A stretch of 64,000 nt of DNA from Aedes albopictus (lineage: Eukaryota > Arthropoda > Insecta > Diptera > Culicidae): contig NC_085136.1 of assembly GCF_035046485.1 (NCBI RefSeq), forward strand, positions 81,113,734 through 81,177,733, in the 5' to 3' direction. The position numbers and the translations under genes were made by a program. A model generated the notes under the pieces. It saw nothing but the letters and a program-made list of their open reading frames with translations, was not told the DNA's origin and ran no database searches. Within the stretch, counting starts at the first letter, position 1. Each line of letters starts with the position of its first letter. This document shows positions 32,806-43,701 of the stretch, piece by piece.

Positions 32806-33262
32806 CATCGTAATAGGCTGTTTTACCTCACGCAAATCTGCCAGGAAAAGGCCTACTTTCCCACACAAATTAGAAGTGCTGTAATAATTCATTACAGCAC
32901 TGATTTGCGTTGCGTAATGAACCATTACAGCATTGTTTTCAGTTTTGATCAATTTCTTGATGCTTTCTGGATGCAGGTTTGAAAATTTGTGACGACTGCA
33001 CATCATAACCTGCTATGATCAGATTTTCTTAAACATGGCTATGAACATCGATGTGCAGTTTGACGAAAAAGTTTTGTTAAAAACTATCATCAAATGGTAA
33101 TTTATGAAATTGCAAAAAACGTTGTACGCAACTCGGTGCAGAACTCGATTTTTACAGCACTTGTCGTAATTATCCAACTCGGCAAGCCTCGTTGGATAAA
33201 TGTACAACTCGTGCTGTAAAAATCTTCATTCTGTACCTTGTTGCGTAAACTACTATTACGAA
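32806..33262. mobile_element. Possible TIR element with internal TTACAGCAC palindromes
   Basis: TCGTAATAG near 32807 and its inverse CTATTACGA near 33252, each followed inwards by TTTAC..ACGCAA-like sequence. Inside, GTGCTGTAATAATTCATTACAGCAC (32876-32900) is a 25-bp palindrome. A second palindrome, ATCCAACTCGGCAAGCCTCGTTGGAT, is flanked by inverted TTTTTACAGCAC. Confidence 0.5.
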
Positions 33263-33394
33263 AAGATCCTGGAAATACTCATAAGTACCAAATTTAGAGA
33301 CAGGGTCTATCGCAGTTTGTAAGAAATGTCAGAAATAAGTGGACGAAAATTATTTATATTCCAAAGATGCATTTCGCATTGTTTTCCCCTGAAA

Positions 33395-34270
33395 ATCACA
33401 ACCACAGTGCTTGTGTCCACCGTGGTGTTCCATCGTGTCGGCTGGCTGGCCGCGTTATAACCGGAGACGATAACGACAATGACGTGAAGTGCACTTCTGC
33501 ACGGATGGATGGAATCACTAGAATCGTCAAAGGCACTTGACCATTATTATTCGCTTGTGGTGGACGTCGTCGTTCGGCTTGAACACCGGCCAAATCAGGG
33601 GTGAAATAATCCATCCGTTCATGCAGCGACCTTCAACCGGATTGCGATCAACACGAACGCGTATCACTTTGTTGGAAGGTTCTGATATCGTTTTTGTTCT
33701 AAAAATCGAAAACCTGTTTTGTAATCACCCAGTCGATGTCCAGCGCAAACAGGCAGCGATATGAATAATCTCATGATCAACCAGATCAACCAAGTCGCGC
33801 CGCAAATACAGCCCTGCCGGAATTGCGCGGGCAAACCTCCATTCACCATGGGGCTCTCACCTTCCAACCCTTCGCCAAAACGCGACAGGTCACAGCACAA
33901 AGTATGGTGCTGGTTGATGGATGAACGCGTAGCTTTATGATGATGACGATGATGATGACCGGCAGCAGACGGTGTTGACCGCGAAAAATTGCTAATGGCG
34001 TGAATACCAGTACCACAGCACCATACACGCATAACCAAATACCATTCGTCCGACGACGGCGAACACGAAGGCGACGCGTCGTTGTCGATTCTGGTTGTTT
34101 TTCGTTCACATGATTTGCAGCTTGCGGCGTCGTCGATGTCTGGTGCTGACGGTCGTCATCACTAATGACCATCGCGACGTCGACGTCTACATGTTGTGCG
34201 AGACGCGCATAAGTACTTCCATGCTTTGTTAGCCGGTGCGCTGGCTCTCCATAGCGTGCCGGACTATAAT
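33395..34270. other. CpG-rich low-repeat block, possible host regulatory or exon DNA
   Basis: GC content is clearly above the surroundings, with many CG dinucleotides and (GAT)n-like runs near 33935-33960. Frames on the minus strand (33664-34038, 33843-34172) are arginine- and histidine-rich without a recognisable domain. No start with good context and no clear splice pair was found, so I do not call a gene. Confidence 0.3.
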
Positions 34271-34479
34271 TTTGGATGGCAGTTCAAGATGAAAAAAAAA
34301 TGATCGGAATAGGTATTAGAATAAAAAAAAAACTTTCCAAATATATGATAAACCAAACGTGTCAGAAACAACAATTTATTCTGCATTTTCAGTACCAAAT
34401 GTGTTAGAATTCTCTCTGGGTTCACCCGCCACCTTAAATTCAGGTGGACTTCTTTATTTCTTTACACACCAAAATTTTT

Positions 34480-34705
34480 GAAATGCTTCCAGCACGCCAA
34501 AAATCAGCAAAAGAAATTGCTGAATTTCAGCAACATTTTTGCTGAATTTCAGCACAACTTTGCTGATCAACTGTCAAAATTGCTGGATGGTTCAGCAAGT
34601 TGAAAAATTATTGCTGATACTCAGTAATTTGTATTGCTGAATGCAATCAGCACGCCAAAAATCAGCAAAGTTTGCTGATTACCAGCAAAAATATTTTGCA
34701 GTGTA
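34480..34705. mobile_element. MITE-like block dense in TTGCTGA/TCAGCAA
   Basis: More than ten copies of TTGCTGA or its inverse within about 220 bp, including CACGCCAAAAATCAGCAAA twice (near 34492 and 34651). It ends with TATTTTGCAGTGTAC. The repeated inverse words allow many local hairpins. Ends and target duplication not resolved. Confidence 0.45.
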
Positions 34706-35035
34706 CTTTGGCTACGTCGTCACGAGCCTTTGGGTCTGCATGAGCTGCGATGTTCGTCTGGATTCCAGTCTAACGCTTGTTTGCAGATTTCGTATCTGCA
34801 TCTGCCTAAAGTGTGACCTATCCACCTCCAGTTTCGCACTGAATTTGTGTGGCCATTGGCTGTCGATGACATCGACGATGGAACTTGGCGTTGGACATCT
34901 AATTGTGGGAACACCGTGCACGAATTGTATACCGTAAGCATCTATTGATAAATACCTCTAACCGTTGAGTATTCTTCATTGATACACACCAGGTTTCACT
35001 GGCGTACAGCAGCACAGATTATACGTTTAAATTGA
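34706..35035 (-). pseudogene. Decayed non-LTR retrotransposon, C-terminal region
   Basis: Minus-strand reading gives VLLYASETWCVSMKNTQRLE (around 35010-34950) and then, after a stop or shift, NWRWIGHTLGR...ICKQALDWNP (about 34850-34780). The pattern YxxETW...R...CLR followed by WxWIGHxLR...ALxWNP is common at the C-terminus of insect non-LTR retrotransposon polymerases. At least one stop (in the CSHN-stop stretch) and a frame change break it. The clade is not determined. Confidence 0.65.
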
Positions 35036-35136
35036 AAAATCGGATTTTGGTGCGGCCAATCTGACTCTTTCGACATAGGGGAACTTACGTATTTTTGGCA
35101 GTTTTGTTCTCTTGGGGGGTTTTTGAAACCTGTTGA

Positions 35137-35296
35137 TCTAAGGGAGCGTCCATTAATGACGTAGCTTGGCCGATTTTTTTCTCTCTCCTTCCACCCTAGT
35201 AGCATATTTTCCCATACCTGATACATGGCTCGTCACGCAATCCCAGACTCCTTCCCTCCTCTCAAAAGCTACGTCATTTATGGACGCTTCCTAAGA
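35137..35296. mobile_element. 160-bp MITE inserted in the LINE remnant
   Basis: TCTAAGGGAGCGTCCATTAA at the left pairs with the inverse of GACGCTTCCTAAGA at the right, and pairing continues through ATGACGTAGC. GTTG(A/G)TC-like words flank both sides, too imperfect to call the duplication. Confidence 0.65.
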
Positions 35297-35640
35297 GTTG
35301 GTCCCAAATCCTTACCAATCAAGCTAAGTTATATGCCCAAATTTCAGGAAGTTTGGCACACAAAAACTCCCCATGACGAAGAGAACAAACCTGCCGATAA
35401 TACCATTTATCACCCTAGGTTGCTTAAACTAAAAAGAGCAGCTCTCTTCTTTTTGATCAGTGCACCTATATTGATCTTGATACCGCCATCAGTCATCATT
35501 TGGATACCAGGATATAGGAAGCTTTCATCATTATCCATTATTGCTAGCTAGGCTCTTACTCTGCATATCAGAGCGCCGTTAAGCTATGAGAGCAACGTCA
35601 TCAGCTCGTTCGATGATCATTAAGGTAGGTACTTCATGGT
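35297..35640. other. LINE remnant interior, no readable domain
   Basis: Presumably part of the same minus-strand element between its RT and C-terminal pieces. No conserved motif could be read. Confidence 0.3.
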
Positions 35641-35641
35641 G

Positions 35642-35869
35642 TCACGGAAGCCCACGATTTGTTTCGCAATCTCTCGCACCTACCAGAACCTCTTCGATTA
35701 CGATGAGGGGCAGTAAGGGTGATAGCAGTATACATTTTTGCTTCACAACAGCGGACAAAAGACCGTGGTGCACTTCTCCGTACAAAAATGCCTCGTATTG
35801 CGCTTCAATGAGGCTGATGAGGAGCGGACCTGGTGTGATGGTTAGAACGTTAGAACACTTGACTATCAA
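35642..35869 (-). pseudogene. Decayed non-LTR retrotransposon, RT motif region
   Basis: Minus-strand peptide includes AQYEAFLYGEVHHG, then VKQKCILLSPLLPLIVIEEV. The second part corresponds to the RT block usually GVRQGCxLSPLLFLIVIDEV, with Q-G changed to Q-K and other decay. The frame is short, with a SINE inserted just upstream in the element (35821-36008). Same orientation as 34706-35035, so probably one element. Confidence 0.65.
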
Positions 35870-36018
35870 GCCGAGGACCTGAGATCGAATGCCACTCCCG
35901 ACACACTAGCAAAATGTGAGTTCTTCCTACGGATGGGAAGGAAGGCGTGGGTTCCGAGATGAACTAGCCTAGGGATAAAAATCTCGTTAATAAATATAAT
36001 AAAAACTTAGGCTGATGA
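35811..36018 (+). mobile_element. Complete tRNA-derived SINE (family S2) with 10-bp duplication
   Basis: The SINE 35821-36008 is flanked by AGGCTGATGA (35811-35820 and 36009-36018). The head is GGACCTGGTGTGATGGTTAG (A-box region), the B-box-like part is GAGATCGAATGCCAC, and the tail is ATCTCGTTAATAAATATAAT. The minus-strand fragment at 11410-11560 is the same family. Confidence 0.8.
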
Positions 36019-36249
36019 TTTTCTCAAGGACAACCTTGCGTCCAAGGGCTCCTCTCATATTTTCGTCATTGAGACGCTCGAAATGAACAGGTGAGCATGA
36101 TAGAAAGACTCTTGGAATTCTTTGATTAGATACAAATTCATACGATGCGTGACAATACTTATGGTACACACAAAATATTCCGGCACGGAACCTTGCCTGT
36201 TGCCGTTGGCGAATTGCGTTAACCATTTAGGGCCAAACTGGAATCACTT
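36019..36249. other. Unassigned, probably LINE remnant
   Basis: The minus frame 35987-36226 shows no clear motif. It continues the minus-strand remnant interrupted by the SINE. Confidence 0.3.
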
Positions 36250-36425
36250 CTTCATTTTTTGAAATCTTGTTTTAATAAACAACGAAGCAATATTTTCAAA
36301 ATCGGTTTTCGAACACATATAGAGTACAGATCAAGGGATCATCTGAACTTTTTTCGAGGTGGAAAATGTTTTCCATTTTTGCAGAAACCATTTTTTTTTC
36401 GAAATTTTGTTTAAAAATGGTTTAT
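36250..36425. mobile_element. Fragment of the GGCGAAAC foldback MITE family
   Basis: AACGAAGCAATATTTTCAAAATCGGTTTTCG, GAGTACAGATCAAGG and TTTTTGCAGAAACCATTTTT-like blocks follow the order of the left half of the MITE at 47780-48120. The right half is missing. Confidence 0.6.
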
Positions 36426-36476
36426 CGGACCACCCGTTCGCAAGTTATGCGCGGTCCCACGTATGCCACTGCATTT

Positions 36477-36492
36477 TTATATATATATATAT

Positions 36493-36526
<34 letters not shown>
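36477..36526. repeat. (TA)n microsatellite
   Basis: About 23 TA steps with two TAGA interruptions. Confidence 0.9.
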
Positions 36527-36527
<1 letters not shown>

Positions 36528-36619
36528 TGCAAAGATGGATTTATCTCAGAATCAACGAAAAATAGGCATCGGAAAAATCAACTAAAATGTATGAAATATT
36601 TATGAATTAATGTTTTCGT

Positions 36620-37165
36620 TGGGTATAAGAGAAACCCCTGAAATCTTTAGAACATCCATGGAACGCTCCTGAAACTCTTCTGAAAACGTTTGAAACCCTG
36701 TAGAACGTCCTTGACCTGTCCTCTCCTGGACCGCCCCGCCACTCCTTAAAAACTCCTGGAAAGCTCATAAAACTTCCAGGAATGCCCATATAAGTCACCT
36801 TGAAAACACCTGAAACCCTCTGGAGCACCCTTGAAGCCATGGAAATCCCCTAAAACGCTCCTGAATCTTTCGGGATTACCCCTGGAACCCCTTGAATATC
36901 CGATATCCTGTAGAACACCTCTGGAATCTCTTGACACCCTGTGCAATCCCCTGGATTGCTCCTAAAAACCCCTGGAAGACCATTTGAATCCCCCTTGCAT
37001 AACTTTAAAATCTCTTGAACACCCCTGAAACTCTTTGCAAATCCCTGGAGCATCGTTGAACCTCCCTCAAACGCTAAATGAGCACCCCTGAAATCCCATG
37101 GAACCTCTGTTGCGCCCCTGAAAGCCACTGGAACACCCTTTAAGCCCTGGAACGGCCGTGAAGGG
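36620..37165. repeat. Type A minisatellite, CCCCTGAAA orientation
   Basis: Units such as ACCCCTGAAACTC and CCCTGGAACACC. The minus frames 36607-36840, 36746-36946 and 36850-37290 are artefacts. A single unit of the ACATTTGGTCGAATAGCAATT motif (37170-37190) lies at its edge. Confidence 0.7.
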
Positions 37166-37448
37166 TTTAGGACATTTGGTCGAATAGCAATTGAATCACT
37201 TTTCATCGAAGAATTCTTCTTTACAACCTCAGCTCTTCTTTCAAGCTTCCTCATTTTATTGCGTTTTGTGTGGCACATTGACTTTTCCATCAGAAATGTT
37301 TCCTTCTTTTGAACATATGCTATTCTTTCAAGTATTTCTTTGTGGAGAGATTTGATATTATAGTTATGATTTTTTATAACATAGGATGTTGGTTCAAGTT
37401 TCGTGTTTGTACTGTGTTCGAATATTTTCGCTTATGCATATTTATAAG

Positions 37449-37645
<197 letters not shown>

Positions 37646-40095
37646 AATCCTTCGAAGATTTTTCCAGAAATTACTCTCGAAATCCAGGAATTCTCAAGAG
37701 ATTGCTCCAGAAATTTCTTCCAGAGGTACTCTAGAGAATCCTCCAGAAATTCTTGCAGTAATTGCTTCTTCTAGAGATTCCTCCAGAAATTCCTTCATGG
37801 ATTCTTCCAGCCATTTCCACAGGAATACCTCCAGGCTTTCCTCCAGGATTTCATCCAGAAATTTCTCCATGAACTCTTCCATGAATTTCTCCGGAAATTG
37901 ATCCAGGAATTGCTCCTGAACAGCCCTCAGAAAATTTTGTCATCAACTTCTCCAGGAATTTCTCTAGGAAATCCTCTAGGAATTTCTGCAGAAATTCTTC
38001 CAGGAAATCTTTCGGGAATACCTTCAGGTATTTTTCAGGGATATATCCATGAATACTTCCAGAGATTCTTCAGGAATTGCTTCAGGGATTCATCCAGAGA
38101 TTTGTCCATGATTTTTTCCAGGGATTACTCTAGACAATCCTTCAAAGACTCCTTCTGGAAATCCTCCAGATTTTTTTTTTCAGAAAATCCTCCAGAAATT
38201 CTTCCAAGAATTCTTCCCCGAAATCCTCTAAAGATTTCTGCAGAAATTATCCCAGGAAACTCTCTAAGAATATCTTCAGGATTTCTTTTTATTCCTCCAG
38301 GAATTCTACCAAAGATTCCTCCAGGAATTGCTTTAGGGATTTCTCCACTTTTCTTTTCCACGGATTCCTTCAGGAATTCCCTCGAGGATTTCTCCAGAAA
38401 TATAGAAAAAATAGAAATTTGAATATAAATCTTCCAGAATTCTTCTACACATTCTTCCAGACATTTATCTAGTATTTTTTTCAAGAATTTCCCTAGAGAT
38501 TCATCCAGGAATGCCTCCAGAAATTCCCTCAGAAATACCTCTAAGAATTCCTGCAGGCATTCCTTCAGGATTTTTTCCAGTAATTTCCCTAGGAACTCCT
38601 CGAGGAATTTCTCCAGCAATTTCTTCAAGAATTCCTCTAGGAATTTTCCAGGAATCGCTCCTGACCATCTTTCAGAAATTATGTCAGCAGTTTCTCCAAG
38701 AATTTCTCCAGGAAATCCAGATTTTTTCCAGGCATTCCTCCAGATATTCCTCCAGGGATTGCTTCAGGGATTCCTGCAGAGATTTCTTCACGTATTTCTC
38801 CAGGGATTTTCTCAAAGATTCTTCCAGGAAATCCTTCGAAGATTCCTCCAGGAAACCATCCAGAAATTCATCCAATGATTCTTTCAGGAAATCCTCGAGG
38901 AACAACTCAAGGGATTTTTTTCAGAAATTTCTCCAGGAATTCCTCCCAGAATTCCTCTAGAGATTTCTCCAGGAATTCTTCCAGGGATTGCTCCTAGAAT
39001 TTTTCCAAGTAGTTCTTCAGGAAATTCTCCAGGAATTCCTGCTGGGTGTCATCCAAGAATTGCTCCAGGAATTCCTCCATGGATTACACCAGAGATTTCT
39101 TCAGAAGTTCCTCCAGGCATTGCTCTAGAGATTTTTCCAGGAATTGCTTGAGGGATTCCCCCAAGAATTCCATCAGAAATTACTCTAAGAATTCCTCCAA
39201 GGATTTCTTCAGAAGATTTCCTCTAGGAATTCCTTTACAGATTTCTTCTGAAATGTTTCTACTGCTTTCTTCCTGATTTTTTTCAGAAATTTTTCCAGGA
39301 ATTCTTCCAGGTATTGCTCCAAGAATTATTCCAAGAATTTCTCCAGGTATACTTTCAGAAATTTTTCCAGGAATTGCTCCGGGAATACCTGAAGTGATTT
39401 CTTCAGAAATTCATCTGAGTTTCTCTTCAAAAGTTCATTAAGGAGTTCCTTCAGAAATTTAAAAAAATATTCATTCATCTTTTCCAGGGATGTACCCAAG
39501 AATGTTTCCAGGATTACCTGATGATTTTTTTATTGCTCCAAAAAATTCTGGAAAAATTGTCCAGGAATTATTTTAGGAATCCTTTCAACAGTTTCTTCAT
39601 AAGTTTACTCAGGGATTCCATTAGCCATTCTCACAATAAGCGATACAATAAGTCCTCCAGTGATTCTTGCATGCAACACACATGCCACAAAAGAGTCACC
39701 CACGGCACCGCAGGTTCTGGTTGCGTAGAAGTCACTGTGACTTACTTAAAACATATAAGAACTTACATGCTAAAAGTGCTTTCGGACATTTCACCAGGGA
39801 ATCCTTCAGGAATTCACACAGAAAAGACTCTTACGGAATTCTTCCAGGGATTTCTCCCGGAATTTCTCTGCACCAAGATTTTTTCTAGGAATTCCTTCCT
39901 AAATTCCTCCAGACATTTCTTTTTGAATAAATTCCAGGATCTTTTAAAAAATTCCATTGTTTGAAATTTCTCCAAAAATACCTGCAGCAAAATTCTACAA
40001 GAATTTCTCTATACATTTTTTTTCAGGAATTCTCATAGGAATAACTCGAGGGTTTCCTCCAGTGATAGTTTGAAGGCTTTTATGAGAATTCTTTC
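37646..40095. repeat. Type B minisatellite, 2.4-kb tract
   Basis: The clearest tract of the window: 12-bp units around AATTCCTCCAGG, many near-perfect (for example around 38511-38660). One strand reads EFLE-type four-residue repeats (38125-38628 minus, 167 codons). The other reads SRNS/GIPS-type repeats (37898-38422 plus, 174 codons). These are the longest open frames outside the Penelope element but have repeat character, no start context and no domain. Not genes. Confidence 0.85.
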
Positions 40096-40139
40096 AAAAA
40101 ATCTCCCAATGATCATCCCGGCAAAACGTCAATTAACAT

Positions 40140-42260
40140 AACATAACATTTCTATAGGATTATGCTCTGATATGAGTATTGTAACGTTTTGACGTTTTTA
40201 TTCTTTTTAAGTAAAATAATTTTGCTTTGAATTTATATATTTTGTTTAGCTTAGTACGCTTGAATAAGATAGTAGTATTTGAATATGATTGAATTGAATT
40301 TGAGATGGCGAAACGGTTTGAGAGAAACGGTTTTGACGTTTTTCTCTTTTTAAGCAAAATCATGTATATAATTTGTTTAATTAAGTTTTCATTAAATAAT
40401 TGCTTTTGTAGAAATTGACGAGAAATAATACGATTGCATTTGAATTCATAACATAACCTGACTTTGCTTGTGACTGTTCGTTTTGTAAATATAAATAATT
40501 TGTCGGTATAAGGTTTGTGTCTCGGCTATAGCAATGCCATAAAAAGACGTAGTGAGTGCAGCAATGGCTCCTGAATATATGTATCTCAGTTACACCATCT
40601 TGACGAATCTAGACCGGCGCCAAATTCTTAATTCGCCATTCGAATTTGTCGTTGGCGCAATTTCTAGAGATAATATGTTAATTGTTTAGATAGGTTTCAT
40701 GTTGGGAAAATGACTTGAGCTCGTTCATTTCGCTCGCATATCGGCTGGAAAGTAGTAGTCTTCGCGCTATCGAGTTAAAGTTTTTTGATCTAGTTGAATA
40801 TTTGAATTGTGTTAGTTGACTATCGTTTATAAGGTAATTTAAGAAAAGTGAAATGTTTTAAGTGAAGTGTTCAAAACGGCTAATTGGTAATTTTCCTTTA
40901 TAGTAAAAGTAACGTAGTCTTCGTCTTCGCGATCGCTACTAAAAGGTTTTTTAGTGAATTATTAGTACAAAAAGGTAAATATTTGAAATTGTTGTTTAAA
41001 TAAGTGAAACTAATGTCATTCGCGTTGGACATTCCAGCGCTCTGGCGCTTTTTGGTACGGGCTGGAGTAAAGTGGAGCGTCGACCGGAGTCGACAGCCCA
41101 AGGCATCGTGGCAATTGAGCCACCAATTTCGTCGAAGGACAGTCTTTCGCTTCGAGTCCGTGCAACCGCCAAGGCCCGCCCCTAGGGGTAGCAAAACGGA
41201 GTGTGAGTGAGGTCGCTTAGCCAAGCGAAGCGAAATTACCGGTGGTCGCCAATCAACCACCCGGAACAGTCCACCAAGCTACAACCCGTGTGGACCGCCC
41301 GAAAGAACGAAGCGAACCGGAACTTCCTCATAGTAACCAACTTCGCCCCGCTCGGCCTAGTAGGAATGTAAGTACGCGAAGCCTGGTCGTTGGGCAAGCG
41401 GGTTTCTGTTTGGAAGGGAAGGTTCGATCCGGACGTTCAAGGGCCGCAAATCGGAAGTCTTCCGTCCAGCCGCCACTCACCCCGCACCTATAGTTTCGGC
41501 CATACCCGCGCGGACTCGCTACGCTGCCCGCAATCCTGCAGCAAAGGCGGAATCACTTCGGCGCCATTACCCCGAAAGTTTCCACCGCCATCGCCGAGGT
41601 TCGTGCTGTCTACGAGCATCGCATCGAGTCAACGTCCAAAATCCTGCGCAGGTATGTGGAAGTTTTATTTGTTCATGGCCATGACTAGCTTCCGTTAGAG
41701 TTTCCTGTTAACCACATTTTTCGTCCAACCCGAATGGTAGTTGATCAATAAAGAAATTGTTAGAGTTGAAGTACCGAAACTTTGTTACGTTCCGTTTTTA
41801 GCACTTCAGAAAGAGTTTCGCTTTTTTTAAGGTTTGTCGTTTTCGTTCAGTTCAGGCTAACTGAGAATCGGACTTCCACTCTTCAAAATCGATATTGCGT
41901 CTAGGATTGAACGAGCTGAGGTTGTTGGGGTCATTAAGGAAAAGGTGGGGATAGAGTTCGGAGTTGATCTAGATTCGAAAGGATTTTGAGTAATTTTGGA
42001 GTCAAACGACCGTTCGAAAGCCCTGAGGAACTTGTCTCAGCAAAGTCGGGCAAACAACAGACTGGTGGTCTCTCCAACGAGAGTGGCGCTTAAGCCACCA
42101 GGTTTACCAAACCCTCGTGCGAGTTGGAGAACGGTTACAGTATATGCAGTAAGTATATAAAACAATCTTTAGGGAGATTTCGACAACGATCTAATCGGAA
42201 CAATCCAAGTTAAGGTTTATTCTTAGAGTAATAAAGGTCCAGGACATTCCAAGATTGCCA
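40140..42260 (+). other. Promoter-like and exon-like block of unknown identity
   Basis: The AT-rich left part has a tandem partial duplication (GTTTTGACGTTTTT...CTTTTTAAG near 40184 and 40331) and a TATAAATA at about 40490-40497. From about 41000 the sequence is GC-rich with many CG steps to a strong donor CAG|GTATGT at 41651/41652. Frames in the GC-rich part are short: an ATG at 41013 opens 66 codons at most, and the others use no ATG. An untranslated first exon of a host gene, or the 5' LTR and leader of an LTR retrotransposon, would both fit. No second LTR is visible. Confidence 0.3.
42062..42130 (+). ncRNA. Structured segment with two competing folds
   Basis: Fold 1: TCTCCAAC (42071-42078) pairs with GTTGGAGA (42123-42130). 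It encloses the hairpins GTGGC-GCTTAA-GCCAC (42083-42098) and GGTTT-ACC-AAACC (42101-42113). Fold 2: CTGGTGG (42062-42068) pairs with CCACCAG (42095-42101), which would break both the GCCAC hairpin and the start of the GGTTT hairpin. All pairs are seen directly; function is not known. Confidence 0.4.
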
Positions 42261-42540
42261 ATAAGCATAGACAAACTAGATGATTGATTACTGAAAGAAC
42301 TCCAGTTAGTCATGGAAGACATTATGTTGACATTTAAAAAAATCTTTGAACGGGTTTCCATTATGTTCTATTGGATAGTTAAAGGGAATCATAAAGTTAA
42401 TTTTGGGTAAGTACACAGTTCGAAAAAATCATGTACGTTTACATTAGATATCATGCACATAATTGGAGCGTGACATATGCTGTGATATTACATGACATAT
42501 TCACGTTGAATTTCACTCATTTAAAATGAAAATTTCAAAC
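42261..42540. other. Unassigned AT-rich spacer
   Basis: Nothing supported was seen. Confidence 0.35.
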
Positions 42541-43700
42541 TCTGGTTTAAATAGCTCTCAGGGGTATTTAAGGGATTTGATCAGGATTCAATAGTTTCAG
42601 GAGCGCTTCTTAAAGTCCCAGGGGCGTTTAAGGAGGCTTTGGTACCGGTTTTGAGAGTCTCAGGCAGAGATGCCAGATGATTTTTTGAAAAATCTGTATC
42701 ACTCTTTACAAAAATCTGTATCCCATACACATTTTTGGTGAAAAATCTGTATTCCATACAAAAATAAAATAGCTCCTCTAGCCAAAAAAATCTGTATTTC
42801 ATATAAAACGAAATCTGCACGGGTGCTCAAAAATCTGTATAATACTCATAAATCTGTATATATGGAATCACTGGTCTCAGGAGCATTTAGGGGCGTTTCA
42901 TGAGATATTCAGGATAGTACTGAGGGCGTTTATTGGATTCAAGGGTGTTTCAGAGGGCCTCAAAACGATTCAGGGGGGGGGGGGGGGTGTTAGGGGCTCC
43001 GGTGATCTCAGGGGAAATTAAAGATTTTTTCAGGGAGCTACTAGAATGTTCAAGATGGTATTGGGGGGGGGGTTAAGGTTTTCAAGGAGATAATTCTCAG
43101 GGGCATTGAAGGGGATGTTCAGTAATGTCAGATGATTTTCTAGGGGATTTCAAGGAGACTTCAAAGGCGTTTAAAGAGCATTCAGGAGAGTTTCATGGGC
43201 ATATCAGGGGTGACCGTTTCAGAAGGTCTCAAGAGCGTTCAGGAGTGTTCAAGGACTCCTCAAGGGTGTTTAAGGGGATCTCAAGGGGTTTCAAAAGGTT
43301 TTAGAAGGATTTTAGGGATGGCAGGGGCAATCGATATAATTTATGGAGGTATCAGGAGCATTCTGCGGATTTCAGAGGCGTATGGAGTCCCAGGGGCGTT
43401 TATTGGGATCTAAAGGGTTTCATGGGTTAGGTACACAAGGATGTTTTGGGAAGTTTCAAGGGGTTTCAGAGGGATTCGGAAAGATTAAGTGGTCTGTCTT
43501 AGCGGATGGTCAAGCGGATCCTGGAGTGTTTCCAGGTTTTTAAAAGGGGCATCAGCGGCCTTTGAAGGTGTCTCAGAGCTCAGAGGTTTTAGCAACATTA
43601 GGGGGGTTTCGGGGGGTTACAGGAGGTTAAGGTGATATCGAGGGATTTTAGGGAGGAGGGGGTTGCAAGGGCAGTGTAAATGAACCTCAGGGGAGTTTCA
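42541..43700. repeat. Type A minisatellite, TCAGGGG orientation, with G runs
   Basis: Units such as TTTCAGGGGCGTTT and GTCTCAGGAG. It includes G homopolymers near 42974-42988 and 43062-43072 and is cut by a hAT-like MITE. Confidence 0.75.
42657..42881. mobile_element. hAT-like MITE with AATCTGTAT repeats, copy 2
   Basis: The element 42665-42873 has ends CAGAGATGCCA and TGGAATCACTG. It is flanked by GTCTCAGG (42657-42664 and 42874-42881). Internal AAAATCTGTAT words match copy 1 (3422-3623) in number and order. Confidence 0.85.
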
Positions 43701-43701
43701 A

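Noticed and set aside
33664..34172. Minus-strand arginine-rich and hydrophobic ORFs in GC-rich DNA
   Set aside because: No recognisable domain, both strands open by composition, no start or splice support.
37898..38628. Long overlapping ORFs (174 codons plus, 167 codons minus)
   Set aside because: Both are translations of the 12-bp minisatellite with four-residue periodicity, no initiation context and no domain.
40095..40130. Second Helitron end (CCCGGCAAAACGT)
   Set aside because: Match is shorter and interrupted, without the CTAG or hairpin.
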